64,000 bases of DNA, from NCBI RefSeq assembly GCF_021018805.1, contig NC_086258.1:15276692-15340691 (forward strand). Reading direction: 5' to 3'. The DNA is from Prinia subflava (lineage: Eukaryota; Chordata; Aves; Passeriformes; Cisticolidae). Below, piece after piece: positions 27,301 through 35,399 of this stretch (position 1 is its first letter; every line of letters begins with the position of its first letter). The translations under genes and the position numbers were made by a program. The notes beneath the pieces are model-generated. The model did no database searches. It was not told where the DNA came from and was given only the letters and a program-made list of their open reading frames with translations.

Positions 27301-30300
27301 TTCAGTTGTCAGGCAGAGGTGGGGAGCTGCGGATCTACCCTTTGATCTGACAGGAACACGAGAGACGAGGAAGAGACAGAAGAGGAAAATGTAGGAGCAC
27401 TGAGTGAGACCACACATGTGCATGTGTGTCCATGATGTGAGTGAGGTCTCACCACGGCTGGCTTCCTCTTGCCCACATCTGGCTCTCCCCCACATCCTGC
27501 TCTCTCCCCCGGGCTGCACAGGGGAGGGCAGGCTGCTCACAGGTAGGCTGATGGGGAAGGGAGGGGGGCACAGAAACTGCTCCGTCTGCTGCTGCAGAAC
27601 ACGGAACACCCAGGCTCCCCGAATAACTGGGAATAGAAAACCCCTCCGAGTTCAAGATCAGCGTGCAGAGCACTGTTATTCTCCTATGCTGTTTAGGGCC
27701 ACAAGTTAGTTTGGTCAATGCAGTAGCTTCCTGTGATTGTTTAGTTACTCAAACCTAATATTTGAAGCTCCGTTTAAGGCAAAGCTTCACACGTTGTTGT
27801 GGGTATTGGGAGAACTTCTGGGGTGAGATAATTCCTAAGATCCAGATCTTGGATTGAGTGCTGGACAGCATCCTGGAAAGGCAGTGAAGAGTCCCCAGAG
27901 AAGGGCAAGCCCGTGCTGCAGTGCCCTGCCAGCCTCACTTCCCTCTCTGTCTCTCATACAATCGTGCAATTTAAGGACAACAGGTTTGACTGCAAGACCA
28001 AGCCTCAGCCTCTGGGCTGTTCCTGCTGAACCACACGAGGAGAGGACACAGAGGTTCTGAAAGGCTGCCCTGTGCCCTGGCTGGGGAGTTCAAAGGGACA
28101 TCGTGCCTTTTCCAAGGCAGAGGAGAAAGGCTGTGTGCAGCCAGGGAACGCAGGAGTCAGGAGTGTTTACACTCTGCTGTCACTTTAATTGGCCATAATG
28201 GAGATGCCAGACTTCATCATATGCAGGGTCCAGATCCAAGCACTCCTTTTCACAGGTCATTGTTTATGCTCTGGAAGTTTTAACATTAAAAGGCTTTAGC
28301 AGACTAATTTGATCCTCTAAAGAAAGTAAAAAAATAAAAAGCTCTTCCCTTTACTTTGAAGTTGGGTCCCATCACTCCCTGGGCTGCTCCCCACTACTGG
28401 ACTATCATACACTCATCAGCCATCACTGGAGGGTCATCAAAGCAAGGAGAAACCCTTTGCAGATGAAAAAACATCCTAATCTGCAGTGTTAGGAACAAGA
28501 GTACACTACCTTCAGCATGGATGGGGCCAGCACATGAACAGAGTTCAGATTTAAACCCACCACATTGTTTGGCACCTTGTTCCAGCATTGCTTAAGACAC
28601 TTTTACCTCTGAACTGCAAGACAGTTTCCTTTTCCTTTCACACATCTAGAAAAAGTGAAGTGGCACCATGCTGACACACCAGGAGCATGTCGCAAGCATC
28701 ACTCAGGAAACTCCCAATGTGTCCACTCCAGTAAGAGCAAAAATGAGATCTAATTACCTGAAAAGTCTCTGGTAACATTTCTAGAGTGAAATGCTTGTGA
28801 CTGTGTAAGCTCCCAGAGCTCCTCAGACGGTAACACAGCCCTCCCCACAGAGTGAACTGCTGGGACAGCCCACAGCAGGGACCCCCTCCTCCCGGACAGG
28901 GCACCCAGTCAGGCAGCTGAATCTCAAAATGAGCTGTGGGCAACTCGGCATCACCTTTGTGCAGTGTGTGGGAGTGCTGCAGACCTCGGTTTAAAAAAGC
29001 TGGTACACAACTTAAAAAAACCCCACTCACATTTGCTGAAAAAGATCTGCAGAGCAGATAATAAATGTGACATAATTAACCCTCTTGAGAAGCCTTTGCC
29101 TTGAGATGAGACAATCTCATTCTATTTTTAAGTCAGAACAGCAGTAACGGGGAGAGAGGACAGAAAACGTCAAACTCTCACTCGGGTTTGTTGCCTGGGA
29201 CTGCGGCTCAGCTGAACCTGCCAGCAGGGCCAGCGAGGGCAGCCCTGGCACTCTGTGGGCAGCAGCGTTCACCACTGCTTTGGCACGGACATTTGGTGGC
29301 AAAACTGCCCCGGGCTGTGTCCTGGGTGCCCTGGCCAGGTGTCACAGCATTCCTCACGCAGCAAACACAGAGCTGCAGCTCAGGGTCAAAGGCACCCCAA
29401 AGAGCCCCCAGTACAGACCAGTCTTAAGCCCATAGGTCACAGGAATGGTCAGATCACGTTATTTTGAAGCAGTGGTACAAGGGAACACCTATGCTGTGAC
29501 AAAGAGAGCTGCAGGCTGCTTTCAATAAAGTGTCCTTATGCCTAAGGCAGAGTTCAGCACTCCCTTCTCAGTTCAGACCCGTAATTAACCAAGTCTAAGT
29601 CATGAGATGCTCTTTGCCAGTGGTGTCTGCTGCTCAGGGGACAGCCCAGCTCACACGCCAACATGTTTTCCTTGACAAGCCCCAAGGTCACCCTGCGGGG
29701 ACTCCACAAATAACAAAACCCTTGCATCACACTTGCCCTCGGGTGCTGCAGACACACGGGTGAAGAGTTCCCTGAGCTTAGCGCTGCCCCAGCCCCTGGG
29801 TGAGGAGGAGGAGGCACCTCCTGGCACCTCCACAGCACCATTAGGCACAAACAGCGTGAAGAACAGGAAGAAGCTGTCCCAGGCAGAACAGTTCTGCCTG
29901 TGTCTAAGCTAATTATTCACAGGAACACTGGTCAAACTCCCTTCCCCCAAGGAATTTGGAAATTATAATTTTTGCATTTATTTTCTATACTACTGCAAGT
30001 CTGGTCTCCAGCAAGCACCAGGAAATAAAGCCAATTAAAGAAAAACAAAGGGAAAAAAAAAGAGGTTTTACCTCAGACTCATACTTCTGTCTTACCACCC
30101 ACCCGGGTTAAATTACACCGCAGTCTCCAGCAGGGAGGGATGCTTGGGGAATGGGAGCAATTTCAGACCCCAAGAGGTAAAGAAACATCTCGAGTTTCTC
30201 CAACGCAGTAAGAAGTCCAGCCATGCCTGATGAGGAGTAGTTTTTGTTGGCAAGCAGAGGGAAAGCATTAAGGATGTGGCTTTGCTGTAGTTTATACAGA

Positions 30301-33289
30301 AACACTTCCCAGAGCTCATTGGCCACTCTGAATGCCGACAAGCCTAAAAGGTAATTTGCTTCATGTTTAAGAAATACTGAAGTAGCTCTGAAGAGCTCCT
30401 CATTAGGAGAAGAAAGAAGCTGCAGGACCTTGGCTGCTCTTCAGTCAGTGGCTGTGCAAACCACAGGTTAAGGCATTTCTGCTCCAGGAATAACTGGAAT
30501 TGCAGCCTTTGCGCAGCAAAGTTGCAAGTACTGATTTTTAAAAAAAATTAGTCTCCCCATCTATTTATAAAAGACATTTTATTTCGTTTTAAACAAAGGC
30601 TCTCACATACCTACTCTTTTTTAAATTTTCTACAGTGAAGTTCAAGCACTTAATTGCAGCAGGGCTGCAAGCACATCATCAAGCTCCACACATGACAAAC
30701 ATGAACTAAGAACCCACTGATGATACACCCTGGCTTGGTCAATAAGTTTAGTTTTTTTGATTTACACAGTAAAATACACATAGGCAGGAGATACCCTTGA
30801 ACCTGCACAGACAAAGCAGATGGGAACCAAGTAGAAATCTTGTCTAAGATGAGGCTGCACACTGAAAACACAATTCAGAGCAGCACCATATGCAGAGAGC
30901 CCTTCCACTAACCAGCAGTATCCAGCATTAGCTGCAACACAGTGCCCAGAGCACTGTTCTGTGTTGTCAGGAAGCACTTACAGAGCCTGTCCTGTGTTTG
31001 CTGCTGCAATTAACCTAAATGACTAAAGAAAGAACAAAAGGAGTGACATTATTATACTGCATTTCAGAATTTTAAGGGATCAGCTACATAAACATGGTGA
31101 GGATTTGAAGATATCAATATCTGGATAATTCAGTAACAACCTATGATTAGTTTAGTAGTCACTTAAAATATTTCACTAAGACACTGTATTTGAAAGAAAA
31201 AGTTGGGATCAAGCTATGCTCAACAGATTTAACAGCACTGGTTAATCAATAACTGGAGCAGAGCAATTCCATTCCCTGTGCTATTCTGGCATGGGAAGTG
31301 TTTTGTTTTGCAGGTTTTGCACATGGCAAAGATTCCCCAGCTACCCTGGTGGTAAGAGCCCTGTCAAGACAACCACAGCTGAGAAACATCTGCACGTCAG
31401 GTGGCTTCTGGGAGACTTGCTGCTGTATGCACTAATTCTTCAAATAACAAACTTAAAAGAGGCCCATTAAAAATGGTTTTAAAACTGCTTGGAGGCTGTC
31501 ACATCTCGCACTGGGTACAGCTCAAACTCCTCTCAGTTTGGGCAGACACTGCCAAACAACCAACAGAAATTCCACCCTCCTTCTGTGCCCAGCTGTAAGA
31601 ATAATATTCCCCAGTACTGCACATATTTGGTGGTGACAACAAGTTATTCCCCAAAAATCTGAAGGGTCACAGGCAGAAAAATAACTTATGTTGGGAAAGG
31701 GCAATCCAGTCCCATCACTGGAGCAACCCCCCCATTCTCATGTCATCTGAATGGAATAAAACTATTTACAGAAGCAGTTATGATAACATAGTAAAAGGGA
31801 TCAAAATAATCACAAATTATAATGGTATACAGGTAATATATAATATACTGGATACAGATACCATGGATTCACGTTTAGGGAGTCTGTTCTGAACCCATTT
31901 CAGAAGTTTTCTCCCATCCGTGCCTCCTCCTTACCCTGAGTCAATAAATCAGCCTAATACCATGAAAATAAATCATTCTCTTCCCCCCCCCCCCCCAAAG
32001 CCACCAACCTTACAAATCTGCCACAAGCAGTGAAAATATTGCTACTACCAAAGCAGCAACATTAAAATTCCACCTCAAAATCAGCACAGCACAAAGCAAG
32101 GAGGGTGCCCGCCTGCCCCGGGATCTCTAACCACACGTCACTTCTGCCTAACAGAAAAGCACAATCGCCCTTCTCCATTTCAGGGACACGACAAACTCCC
32201 GGCCAGGAACTGCTCCCATCTCCAGGATCTCTGCTGTGAGCTGCTTTCATTTGCTGCCAAACACATCTCACCCAGGGCAGAACCTCTTCACCACCGCATC
32301 AGGGCAACGCTGGTCCTGCACCAGGGCTACGGGCAGCATCTCTCGTTCCAGCACAGGCTGTCGTGACAGCCACACACTAACCACAAATCATTTTTTTCTG
32401 TCTATGTCACCAGCATCCCGGAGCCAGCAAATACATTCAGAACCACATTTGGGTATTGAAAACATTCAACAATAAGTAATGGCAGCCCAAACACATCGCC
32501 AGTGCCACAGAAAATAATTACGGAGCAAGTCCCCTGCTTGCATTCATCCATAAAAAGTACTTTTTTTCCCTCCTCTTCCCGTTTTAGAGGTTTAAATGCC
32601 AGGTATTTGGGCACCTCCAGGTTACAGAGCTGAGAGCTGTAAGAGGCTCAGCCATGCAGGAAGGCATCCCCTTCTTCCCCAACACCCCCATTTCACCCCA
32701 CACAGCTGCTGACAGACACACACGGTTTTAGATTTGCCCATATAACAATATCCCCAGGACTCGCTCACTTCCATAGCCAGCCCAGCCTTCCAGCACACAC
32801 AACTCCGGAGCGAAAATCCCCTCTTTTAGCAAACAAGGAAAAAAACCCAGCAGGGTTTCGGCTCTACCTGCAATTTCATGCATTTCACGAAAACGCCGAT
32901 ACCGCACCAAAACCCCCAGAGATGCTACCCCCCCTCCTTCGCCTCTGGATCCCCGCCGGAGCGGAGCGGCCTCAAGGATCCCCCTTCCCTCCCGGATCCC
33001 CCTCTCCTCACGCCGCAGCCCCGGCGCGGGTTCCCCGGAGGGGCAGAGCGAGAGCCCGCGCCGGATCTGCGGCGTGGAGAGCCCCCAAACCCCGCCGCGA
33101 ACTTCCTCCTCACCGCGGAGACACCGGCCGCCTCCTCCTCCTCCTCCTCCTGCTCCGCCGGGCTGCCCGTACCTGGCGCGGCGCCGGGCGCTCGGTGCCG
33201 CCCCACGCCCCGTCCCCGCCCCGCAGCGCGGCGGGCGGAGCGCGGGCGGCGGCGGCGCGGCCCCGCGGGGCGGGCAGCGCTCCGGGCAT
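9202..33289 (-). CDS. RAB11FIP4: RAB11FIP4, Rab11 family-interacting protein 4 (13 exons; short isoform model)
   Basis: Class II Rab11-FIPs bind GTP-Rab11 (and Arf GTPases) on recycling endosomes and help target membrane to the cleavage furrow; this is family knowledge. Joining thirteen exons with GT/AG introns gives 562 codons plus stop. In model order the protein has a 39-residue isoform-specific head, an acidic Ser-rich region (about 40-268) with SNEEQFEDYGEGDDVD and a CxxCC motif, a long coiled coil (about 269-540) and a C-terminal FIP-RBD. From the second exon onward the translation follows the human RAB11FIP4 order as I remember it almost without gaps; human full length is about 637 residues. 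RAB11FIP3 is the closest alternative, but blocks such as LTNGDLKSKLKQENTQLVHR and the C-terminus fit FIP4. The EF-hand exons of the long form were not found here. In human, NF1 lies upstream, which would be to the right of this window. Confidence 0.93.
9319..11093 (-). other. Last intron of RAB11FIP4
   Basis: Intron with GTAATG at its 5' end and TTTTAG at its 3' end. Unique AT-rich sequence; no exon, repeat family or RNA gene recognised. The longest ORF (9753-10118, minus) has no similarity and low-complexity features. Confidence 0.85.
11094..11237 (-). CDS. RAB11FIP4: RAB11FIP4 exon 12, distal coiled coil
   Basis: This exon is 144 nt with phase 0 at both ends. The acceptor is CTAAATAG and the donor GATGAG|GTAATG. 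It encodes ENQK, then LRDQNDDLNGQILSLSLYEA and KNLFATQTKAQSLAAEID, ending SASRDE. It is nearly identical to recalled human FIP4 (Gln for Tyr near the start). The helix runs straight into the Rab11-binding exon. Confidence 0.96.
11583..11741 (-). CDS. RAB11FIP4: RAB11FIP4 exon 11, coiled coil with Arg/Ser-rich break
   Basis: This exon is 159 nt with phase 0 at both ends. The acceptor is TTTGCTGCCCACAG and the donor AAGCAG|GTGAGC. It encodes IEDLRKELEHLQLYKLE, then RPGRGRSSSSSLSEFN, then EVEMEHEIKRLKQ. The Gly/Pro/Ser patch interrupts the coiled coil and is a plausible hinge or phosphorylation site (inference). The human counterpart, RPGRGRSASSGLGEFN, has the same break. Confidence 0.95.
12210..12347 (-). 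CDS. RAB11FIP4: RAB11FIP4 exon 10, coiled coil
   Basis: This exon is 138 nt with phase 0 at both ends. The acceptor is GTGTGTTGCAG and the donor CAGGAG|GTGAGT. It encodes RMSDRLEDTSLRLKDEMDLY and RMMDKLRQNRLEFNKEREAT. The block is almost invariant against recalled human FIP4 and similar to FIP3. It is a charged dimerising helix with no enzymatic motif. Confidence 0.96.
12582..12663 (-). CDS. RAB11FIP4: RAB11FIP4 exon 9, coiled coil
   Basis: This exon is 82 nt, entered after two codon bases (acceptor TTTACACAG) and left in phase 0 at GATGAG|GTAACA. It encodes VQQLEEENGDLKSTVTRLK and SQTERLDE, with Leu/Val at heptad positions. Human has ENTELRTT where this has ENGDLKST, a normal level of vertebrate divergence. 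Confidence 0.95.
13187..13327 (-). CDS. RAB11FIP4: RAB11FIP4 exon 8, coiled coil
   Basis: This exon is 141 nt and symmetric (two codon bases at each side). The acceptor is ATTTCCTTAG and the donor ACAAG|GTAACA. It encodes VHELEELLKDQETSAEQ, then a highly charged helix containing EEEIKRHREAYSKYEKEK and IELLNT. It differs from recalled human FIP4 only by conservative changes. Skipping would remove 47 residues, not a whole number of heptads (6.7), so the coiled-coil register would shift even though the reading frame is kept. Confidence 0.95.
13855..13958 (-). CDS. RAB11FIP4: RAB11FIP4 exon 7, start of the coiled coil
   Basis: This exon is 104 nt, from acceptor TCCTTCCAG in phase 0 to donor CACAG|GTAACA after two codon bases. 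It reads VTY, then LEKKVTELENDSLTNGDLK and SKLKQENTQLVH. The heptad spacing of Leu/Val marks the start of the long parallel coiled coil that makes class II FIPs dimeric. The block is nearly identical to recalled human FIP4. Confidence 0.96.
14365..14464 (-). CDS. RAB11FIP4: RAB11FIP4 exon 6, pre-coiled-coil segment
   Basis: This exon is 100 nt, entered after two codon bases (completing the Arg of FGR) and left in phase 0 at GAGAAG|GTGAGA. The acceptor is GATCTTTCAG. It encodes QLFHNSNFSSSNG and STEDLFRDSIDSCDNDITEK, matching recalled human FIP4 apart from a few substitutions (QLFHNS for QLMHSS). The Ser-rich stretch leads directly into the coiled coil of the next exon. Confidence 0.95.
14465..16811 (-). 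other. Introns flanking the 36-nt exon
   Basis: Two introns (14465-15352 and 15389-16811) separated only by the microexon. Both are unique sequence with short non-coding ORFs. I saw no transposon signature and no second candidate exon in either. Confidence 0.85.
15353..15388 (-). CDS. RAB11FIP4: RAB11FIP4 exon 5, 36-nt microexon
   Basis: This tiny exon encodes PNRKISSTAFG plus a split codon at each end (Ser before, Arg after). The acceptor is CATGTAG and the donor GGAAG|GTAAGAG. The residues match recalled human FIP4 (SPNRKISSTAFGR). It is a multiple of three and symmetric, so skipping keeps the frame. RKISS is a basophilic-kinase-type motif (R-K-x-S), so the exon could carry a regulated phosphosite; that is inference. 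Confidence 0.93.
16812..16946 (-). CDS. RAB11FIP4: RAB11FIP4 exon 4, CxxCC motif and short helix
   Basis: This exon is 135 nt and symmetric (entered and left after two codon bases). The acceptor is CTGCAAACAG and the donor AACAG|GTAAGC, close to consensus. It encodes AGQTPRKMRHVYNSELLD and YCSQCCKKINLLNDLEARL, then KNLKAN. The C-x-x-C-C cluster with following Lys residues is conserved in recalled human FIP4. I do not know its role; there is no second Cys/His pair nearby to make an obvious zinc finger. The helix after it (INLLNDLEARLKNL) has a heptad-like pattern. Confidence 0.95.
16947..18450 (-). other. Intron between exons 3 and 4
   Basis: Unique sequence of about 1.5 kb beginning with the weak donor GTTGCT at 18450. 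No further exon with family similarity was seen. Confidence 0.85.
18451..18642 (-). CDS. RAB11FIP4: RAB11FIP4 exon 3, Ser/acid-rich conserved block
   Basis: This exon is 192 nt, entered after two bases of a codon and left after two, so it is symmetric. The acceptor is CTTGTTTCAG. The first complete codons read SSPHNPSAASDLSTYS, followed by SNEEQFEDYGEGDDVD and SSPCPDDETRTNAYSDLGSS, which match recalled human FIP4 closely. The donor is CCAG|GTTGCT: a real GT, but weak after position +2. No catalytic or binding motif is visible. The many Ser/Thr next to acidic residues suit a phosphorylated, flexible segment (inference). Confidence 0.93.
18643..21869 (-). other. Intron between exons 2 and 3
   Basis: About 3.2 kb of unique sequence between the GTGAGT donor at 21869 and the acceptor at 18643. 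ORFs are short and show no similarity. Nothing else recognised. Confidence 0.85.
21870..22093 (-). CDS. RAB11FIP4: RAB11FIP4 exon 2 of the short model (first shared exon), acidic region
   Basis: This exon is 224 nt, entered in phase 0 after a pyrimidine-rich acceptor ending CCGTGCCAG and left after two bases of a codon at AA|GTGAGT. It encodes 74 full residues starting GGEIQDC. They include SEPELFPDEDAMTLAQQEV and end GLGGLFLPGDK. The EDAMTL and GLGGLFLP blocks match recalled human FIP4; the stretch between is divergent and full of Ser, Glu and Asp. The region is probably disordered and links the N-terminus to the coiled coil. The exon is much richer in CpG than its flanking introns. In the long isoform the preceding exon should encode the end of the EF-hand region; I did not find it. 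Confidence 0.9.
24709..24763. repeat. A-rich / purine-rich low-complexity tract
   Basis: An A-rich run followed by AAT and AAG-type units and a nearly pure purine stretch. There is no flanking duplication or element body, so I treat it as simple low complexity rather than a retroposon tail. Confidence 0.8.
27411..27429. repeat. Alternating purine-pyrimidine run
   Basis: Nineteen bases of strict alternation built from CACACATG and its mirror CATGTGTG; also an inverted repeat. A small Z-DNA-prone element at most. Confidence 0.6.
31983..31996. repeat. C14 homopolymer
   Basis: Fourteen consecutive C residues in the long intron (G14 on the gene strand), about 1.2 kb from the CpG island. It is likely to be length-variable and error-prone in sequencing. 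Confidence 0.9.
33131..33152. repeat. (CCT)n trinucleotide repeat in the CpG island
   Basis: About seven perfect CCT units (GGA/AGG on the minus strand), 20 nt inside the intron from the donor at 33173. A polypurine tract on the transcribed-sense strand could be length-variable. Confidence 0.85.
33173..33289 (-). CDS. RAB11FIP4: Candidate alternative first coding exon of RAB11FIP4 (39 codons)
   Basis: On the minus strand the first ATG inside the CpG island is at 33289-33287, with G at -3. It opens 117 nt without a stop, ending at CGCCAG|GTACGG (donor GT at 33172-33171). The end is phase 0, which is what the first shared exon (22093) needs. The encoded head begins MPGALPAPRGR and is rich in Ala, Gly, Pro and Arg, with no domain. 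It would replace the EF-hand region of the long isoform. The chain of first ATG, open frame, donor and matching phase is seen in the sequence; its use is inferred. GC-rich DNA is often open by chance, and a non-coding first exon with a downstream start is the main alternative. Confidence 0.5.
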
Positions 33290-33317
33290 CCCCGCCCCGC
33301 CGTTGCCGGGCGACAGC

Positions 33318-33348
33318 GGGGCCGGGGCCGCTCCGGGGCCGCTCCGGG
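33318..33348 (+). other. Potential G-quadruplex in the CpG island
   Basis: Four G-runs (GGGG, GGGG, GGGG, GGG) separated by loops of 2, 7 and 7 nt on the plus strand, made of an 11-bp direct repeat (CCGGGGCCGCT). It sits just upstream of the candidate start codon on what would be the template strand. Confidence 0.6.
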
Positions 33349-33609
33349 AGCGCGGAGCCCAGCGCGGGTGCGGGCGGAGGGCGGGCAGCGCCGGGAGGGC
33401 CCCGCCGCACGGGCTGGGTGCGGCTGGAGTTGCGCTCCGGTGGGTGAGAGTGACGCGCGCCCGACCTCGCTCGTAGGTTTAGTCGTAGTCACTTGGTTTT
33501 GCTCAAAAATAACGCGGTATTGCTTAAAATTATCTGTAATTAAAATTATCCGCGATTGCTGGTGAGAGGGAAGAGGCCTGGGGTTCCTGAAGAATGAAAT
33601 GCGGCTTAA

Positions 33610-33765
33610 AACCTGATTTAAACCCGATTAATTCCCTCTATATTATATAATATTGTATTATATAACTTTATATTGTACATAAAATAAAATGGTGTGCAAT
33701 TATATGTTTATTAATTATATTTATATGTAAGTTATATGGTTTTTATATAATTATGTGTGTGTACA
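33610..33765. repeat. AT-rich low-complexity tract
   Basis: A long stretch of TATA/ATTATA-like sequence beginning about 130 nt beyond the CpG island and ending directly against a CR1 fragment. It may represent decayed AT microsatellite sequence. Confidence 0.8.
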
Positions 33766-33766
33766 T

Positions 33767-33850
33767 GGCACAGCTTGCCCAGAGAAGCTGTGGATGCCCC
33801 ATCCCTGGAAGGCCAGGGTGGACAGAGCCTCCCCACCCCAGGCTTGGTTA
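33767..33850 (+). mobile_element. CR1 LINE fragment (old)
   Basis: The plus strand contains GGCACAGCTTGCCCAGAGAA and GTGGATGCCCCATCCCTGGA followed by AAGGCCAGGGTGGACAG. This resembles the avian CR1 consensus segment CACAGG-TGCCCAGAG...TGGATGCCCCATCCCTGGA...GGCCAGGTTGGA as I remember it. No ORF remains and the 3' tail is missing, so it is a degraded internal piece. Confidence 0.75.
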
Positions 33851-33859
33851 TGGACAATC

Positions 33860-35200
33860 TTCCTGCAGGTGGTGAGTGTGCAGGAACACATCTGAGATGG
33901 AACAGAAGAATTTTTATGGACTGATTTTGGGTTTCTGATGCCTCACAAGTGAAGGGGTTGCAGTGGTAGGCGCTGAGGGCTGCCAGGTCCCCAGGCAGGG
34001 ACAATCTCTGGGGACATCAGGGTTCACAGGGGACAGCCTCACCTGCCTGGAGCACCCTCATTCCTACAGAAACGCAACTGAACACATGCACGGCCTCCCC
34101 AGGATGGGGGTGTCAGGCTGAAGCACCCTCAGCCTGCTCAAGGCAAATCAGATCCTGTTAGGAAGTGATGTCTGCTTTGTCCTTGATTTTAATCCCTTTA
34201 GTTACAAGATAATGAGAAGCAAAACAAAAAGGCTGAGAACAGTCACACTGACTTGGTTATTTTATATTCCCTTCACTTCTTAGAAGTTGTGTAACTTCCT
34301 TTTTCGCAACACCTCAGCAGAGCTGTGTTTACTGTGCTGTCTGTGCTAATAAAGAAAAAAAAAATACAGAAAATCTGTTTCTGTGATTTTGCAGCAGTAG
34401 ACTTCAAGACAAAAAGGGGAATACAAAAAAAAATCCATTTTCCATAAAATTCCTGACTGGGAGCCAAACCCTGCCCTTACTGACTGTCACAGTTGTCACT
34501 GCTGTGTCACACGTGGAAGGAAACACCATCCTGCAGGATTCAGGCAGCAAACAAACACCTCCCTCCCGACTGTAATGCCACTGAAAAACTCGGAAAATGG
34601 AAGAATCCCCAGCTGTTCCCCTGCCATTGGATCTGGCCATATTCCAAAGCCTGTCTTTAATGTTACTTCCAGGTATTTCAGAAGGGGCAAAACTCTTTGG
34701 GGCGTACTTTTGTAGCAGTGCTCATGAACGGAGTTACAAAGATGCTGTAAATGTAAATCACTGAAAGCTCACTTAAGTACTTTATATTTCTAAAATATTT
34801 TGGACTTTATTGTGTCCAAAGAGAGGCGTTTTCCAGAGAGGCCCAAAAGTTACTTGAAGGAAGGGATAATGAAATTCTCAGAAAACAGCAAAGCAGGCAG
34901 ACACAAACCCATCTACCAGCATAACATCTCTTGTCCCATGTATTCCCTGAGCCTGCCCTCATTTTCATCACAGCCAGCAGCTCCTACGTGTAAAACACTG
35001 CTGTTCAAAAAGCAAAGGAAGAGAAAGAAATTAATCAGCCCCAGTTCTTATATGTATGCGATGCTTAAAGCAATTCACCGAACTTGACCCTTTTCGCAGT
35101 TCATTGAAAGAAAATGAAAAGAATTCCGTCTCTGCTGAGCACAGAAGCGTTGGAAGGGCAGGGGATGCCTGAGGTTTAGTGTAATAAAGAGTACCAGCAA
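33860..35200. other. Non-coding stretch, nothing recognised
   Basis: Unique sequence beyond the CR1 fragment. Short ORFs on both strands have no similarity. Confidence 0.7.
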
Positions 35201-35213
35201 CAGATGAAAGCCA

Positions 35214-35356
35214 AGCGGGGCTTCAGAGCGCTGTCCCCGCGTGTGCAGGGAGGGCACCGGGGCCGGGCAGGTCCCGCACCCAGGGCACCCGGCAGAGCTT
35301 GGGCTCCCTGCGGGGACTGTGGGCTCCAGCCCCGTCCTGTTCGGGAGCTGTCCCGG
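35214..35356. other. Isolated CpG-rich patch
   Basis: About a dozen CpG dinucleotides within 145 nt, about 1.8 kb beyond the main island. The patch is open on both strands, but neither translation resembles the EF-hand region or any family I know. It could be a small CpG island or regulatory element. Confidence 0.5.
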
Positions 35357-35399
35357 GGAGCTGAGGAGCTGATAATGAACGGTGCAACAGGAATCAAAA

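Larger units (their letters stand above)
22094..33172 (-). other. Long intron between the CpG-island exon and the shared exons
   Basis: About 11 kb with no exon found. I searched the minus strand for the residues that precede the shared exon in the human long isoform (starting GCEELLKDVL) without success. It holds an A/purine-rich tract (24709-24763), two AP-1-type TGAGTCA sites (25950-25956, 26072-26078), an alternating purine-pyrimidine run (27411-27429), an AT-rich patch near 31790-31860 and a C14 tract (31983-31996). Confidence 0.7.
32930..33480 (-). promoter_or_regulatory. RAB11FIP4: CpG island, probable internal promoter of RAB11FIP4
   Basis: This is the strongest CpG island in the window, with very high GC, dense CpG and several GGGCGG-type Sp1 boxes on both strands (for example near 33265-33275 and 33290-33302). 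No TATA box is seen. It covers the candidate first coding exon, so transcription to the left is predicted to start roughly between 33300 and 33470. Such islands are often bidirectional; a rightward non-coding transcript is possible, but I see no gene for it. Confidence 0.7.

Noticed and set aside
32728..33492. Long open frames of 160-254 codons on both strands of the CpG island
   Set aside because: They are open because the DNA is extremely GC-rich and lacks stop triplets; several overlap on both strands, some begin with non-ATG codons, and none resembles a family. Only the short ATG-to-donor segment fits the gene model.
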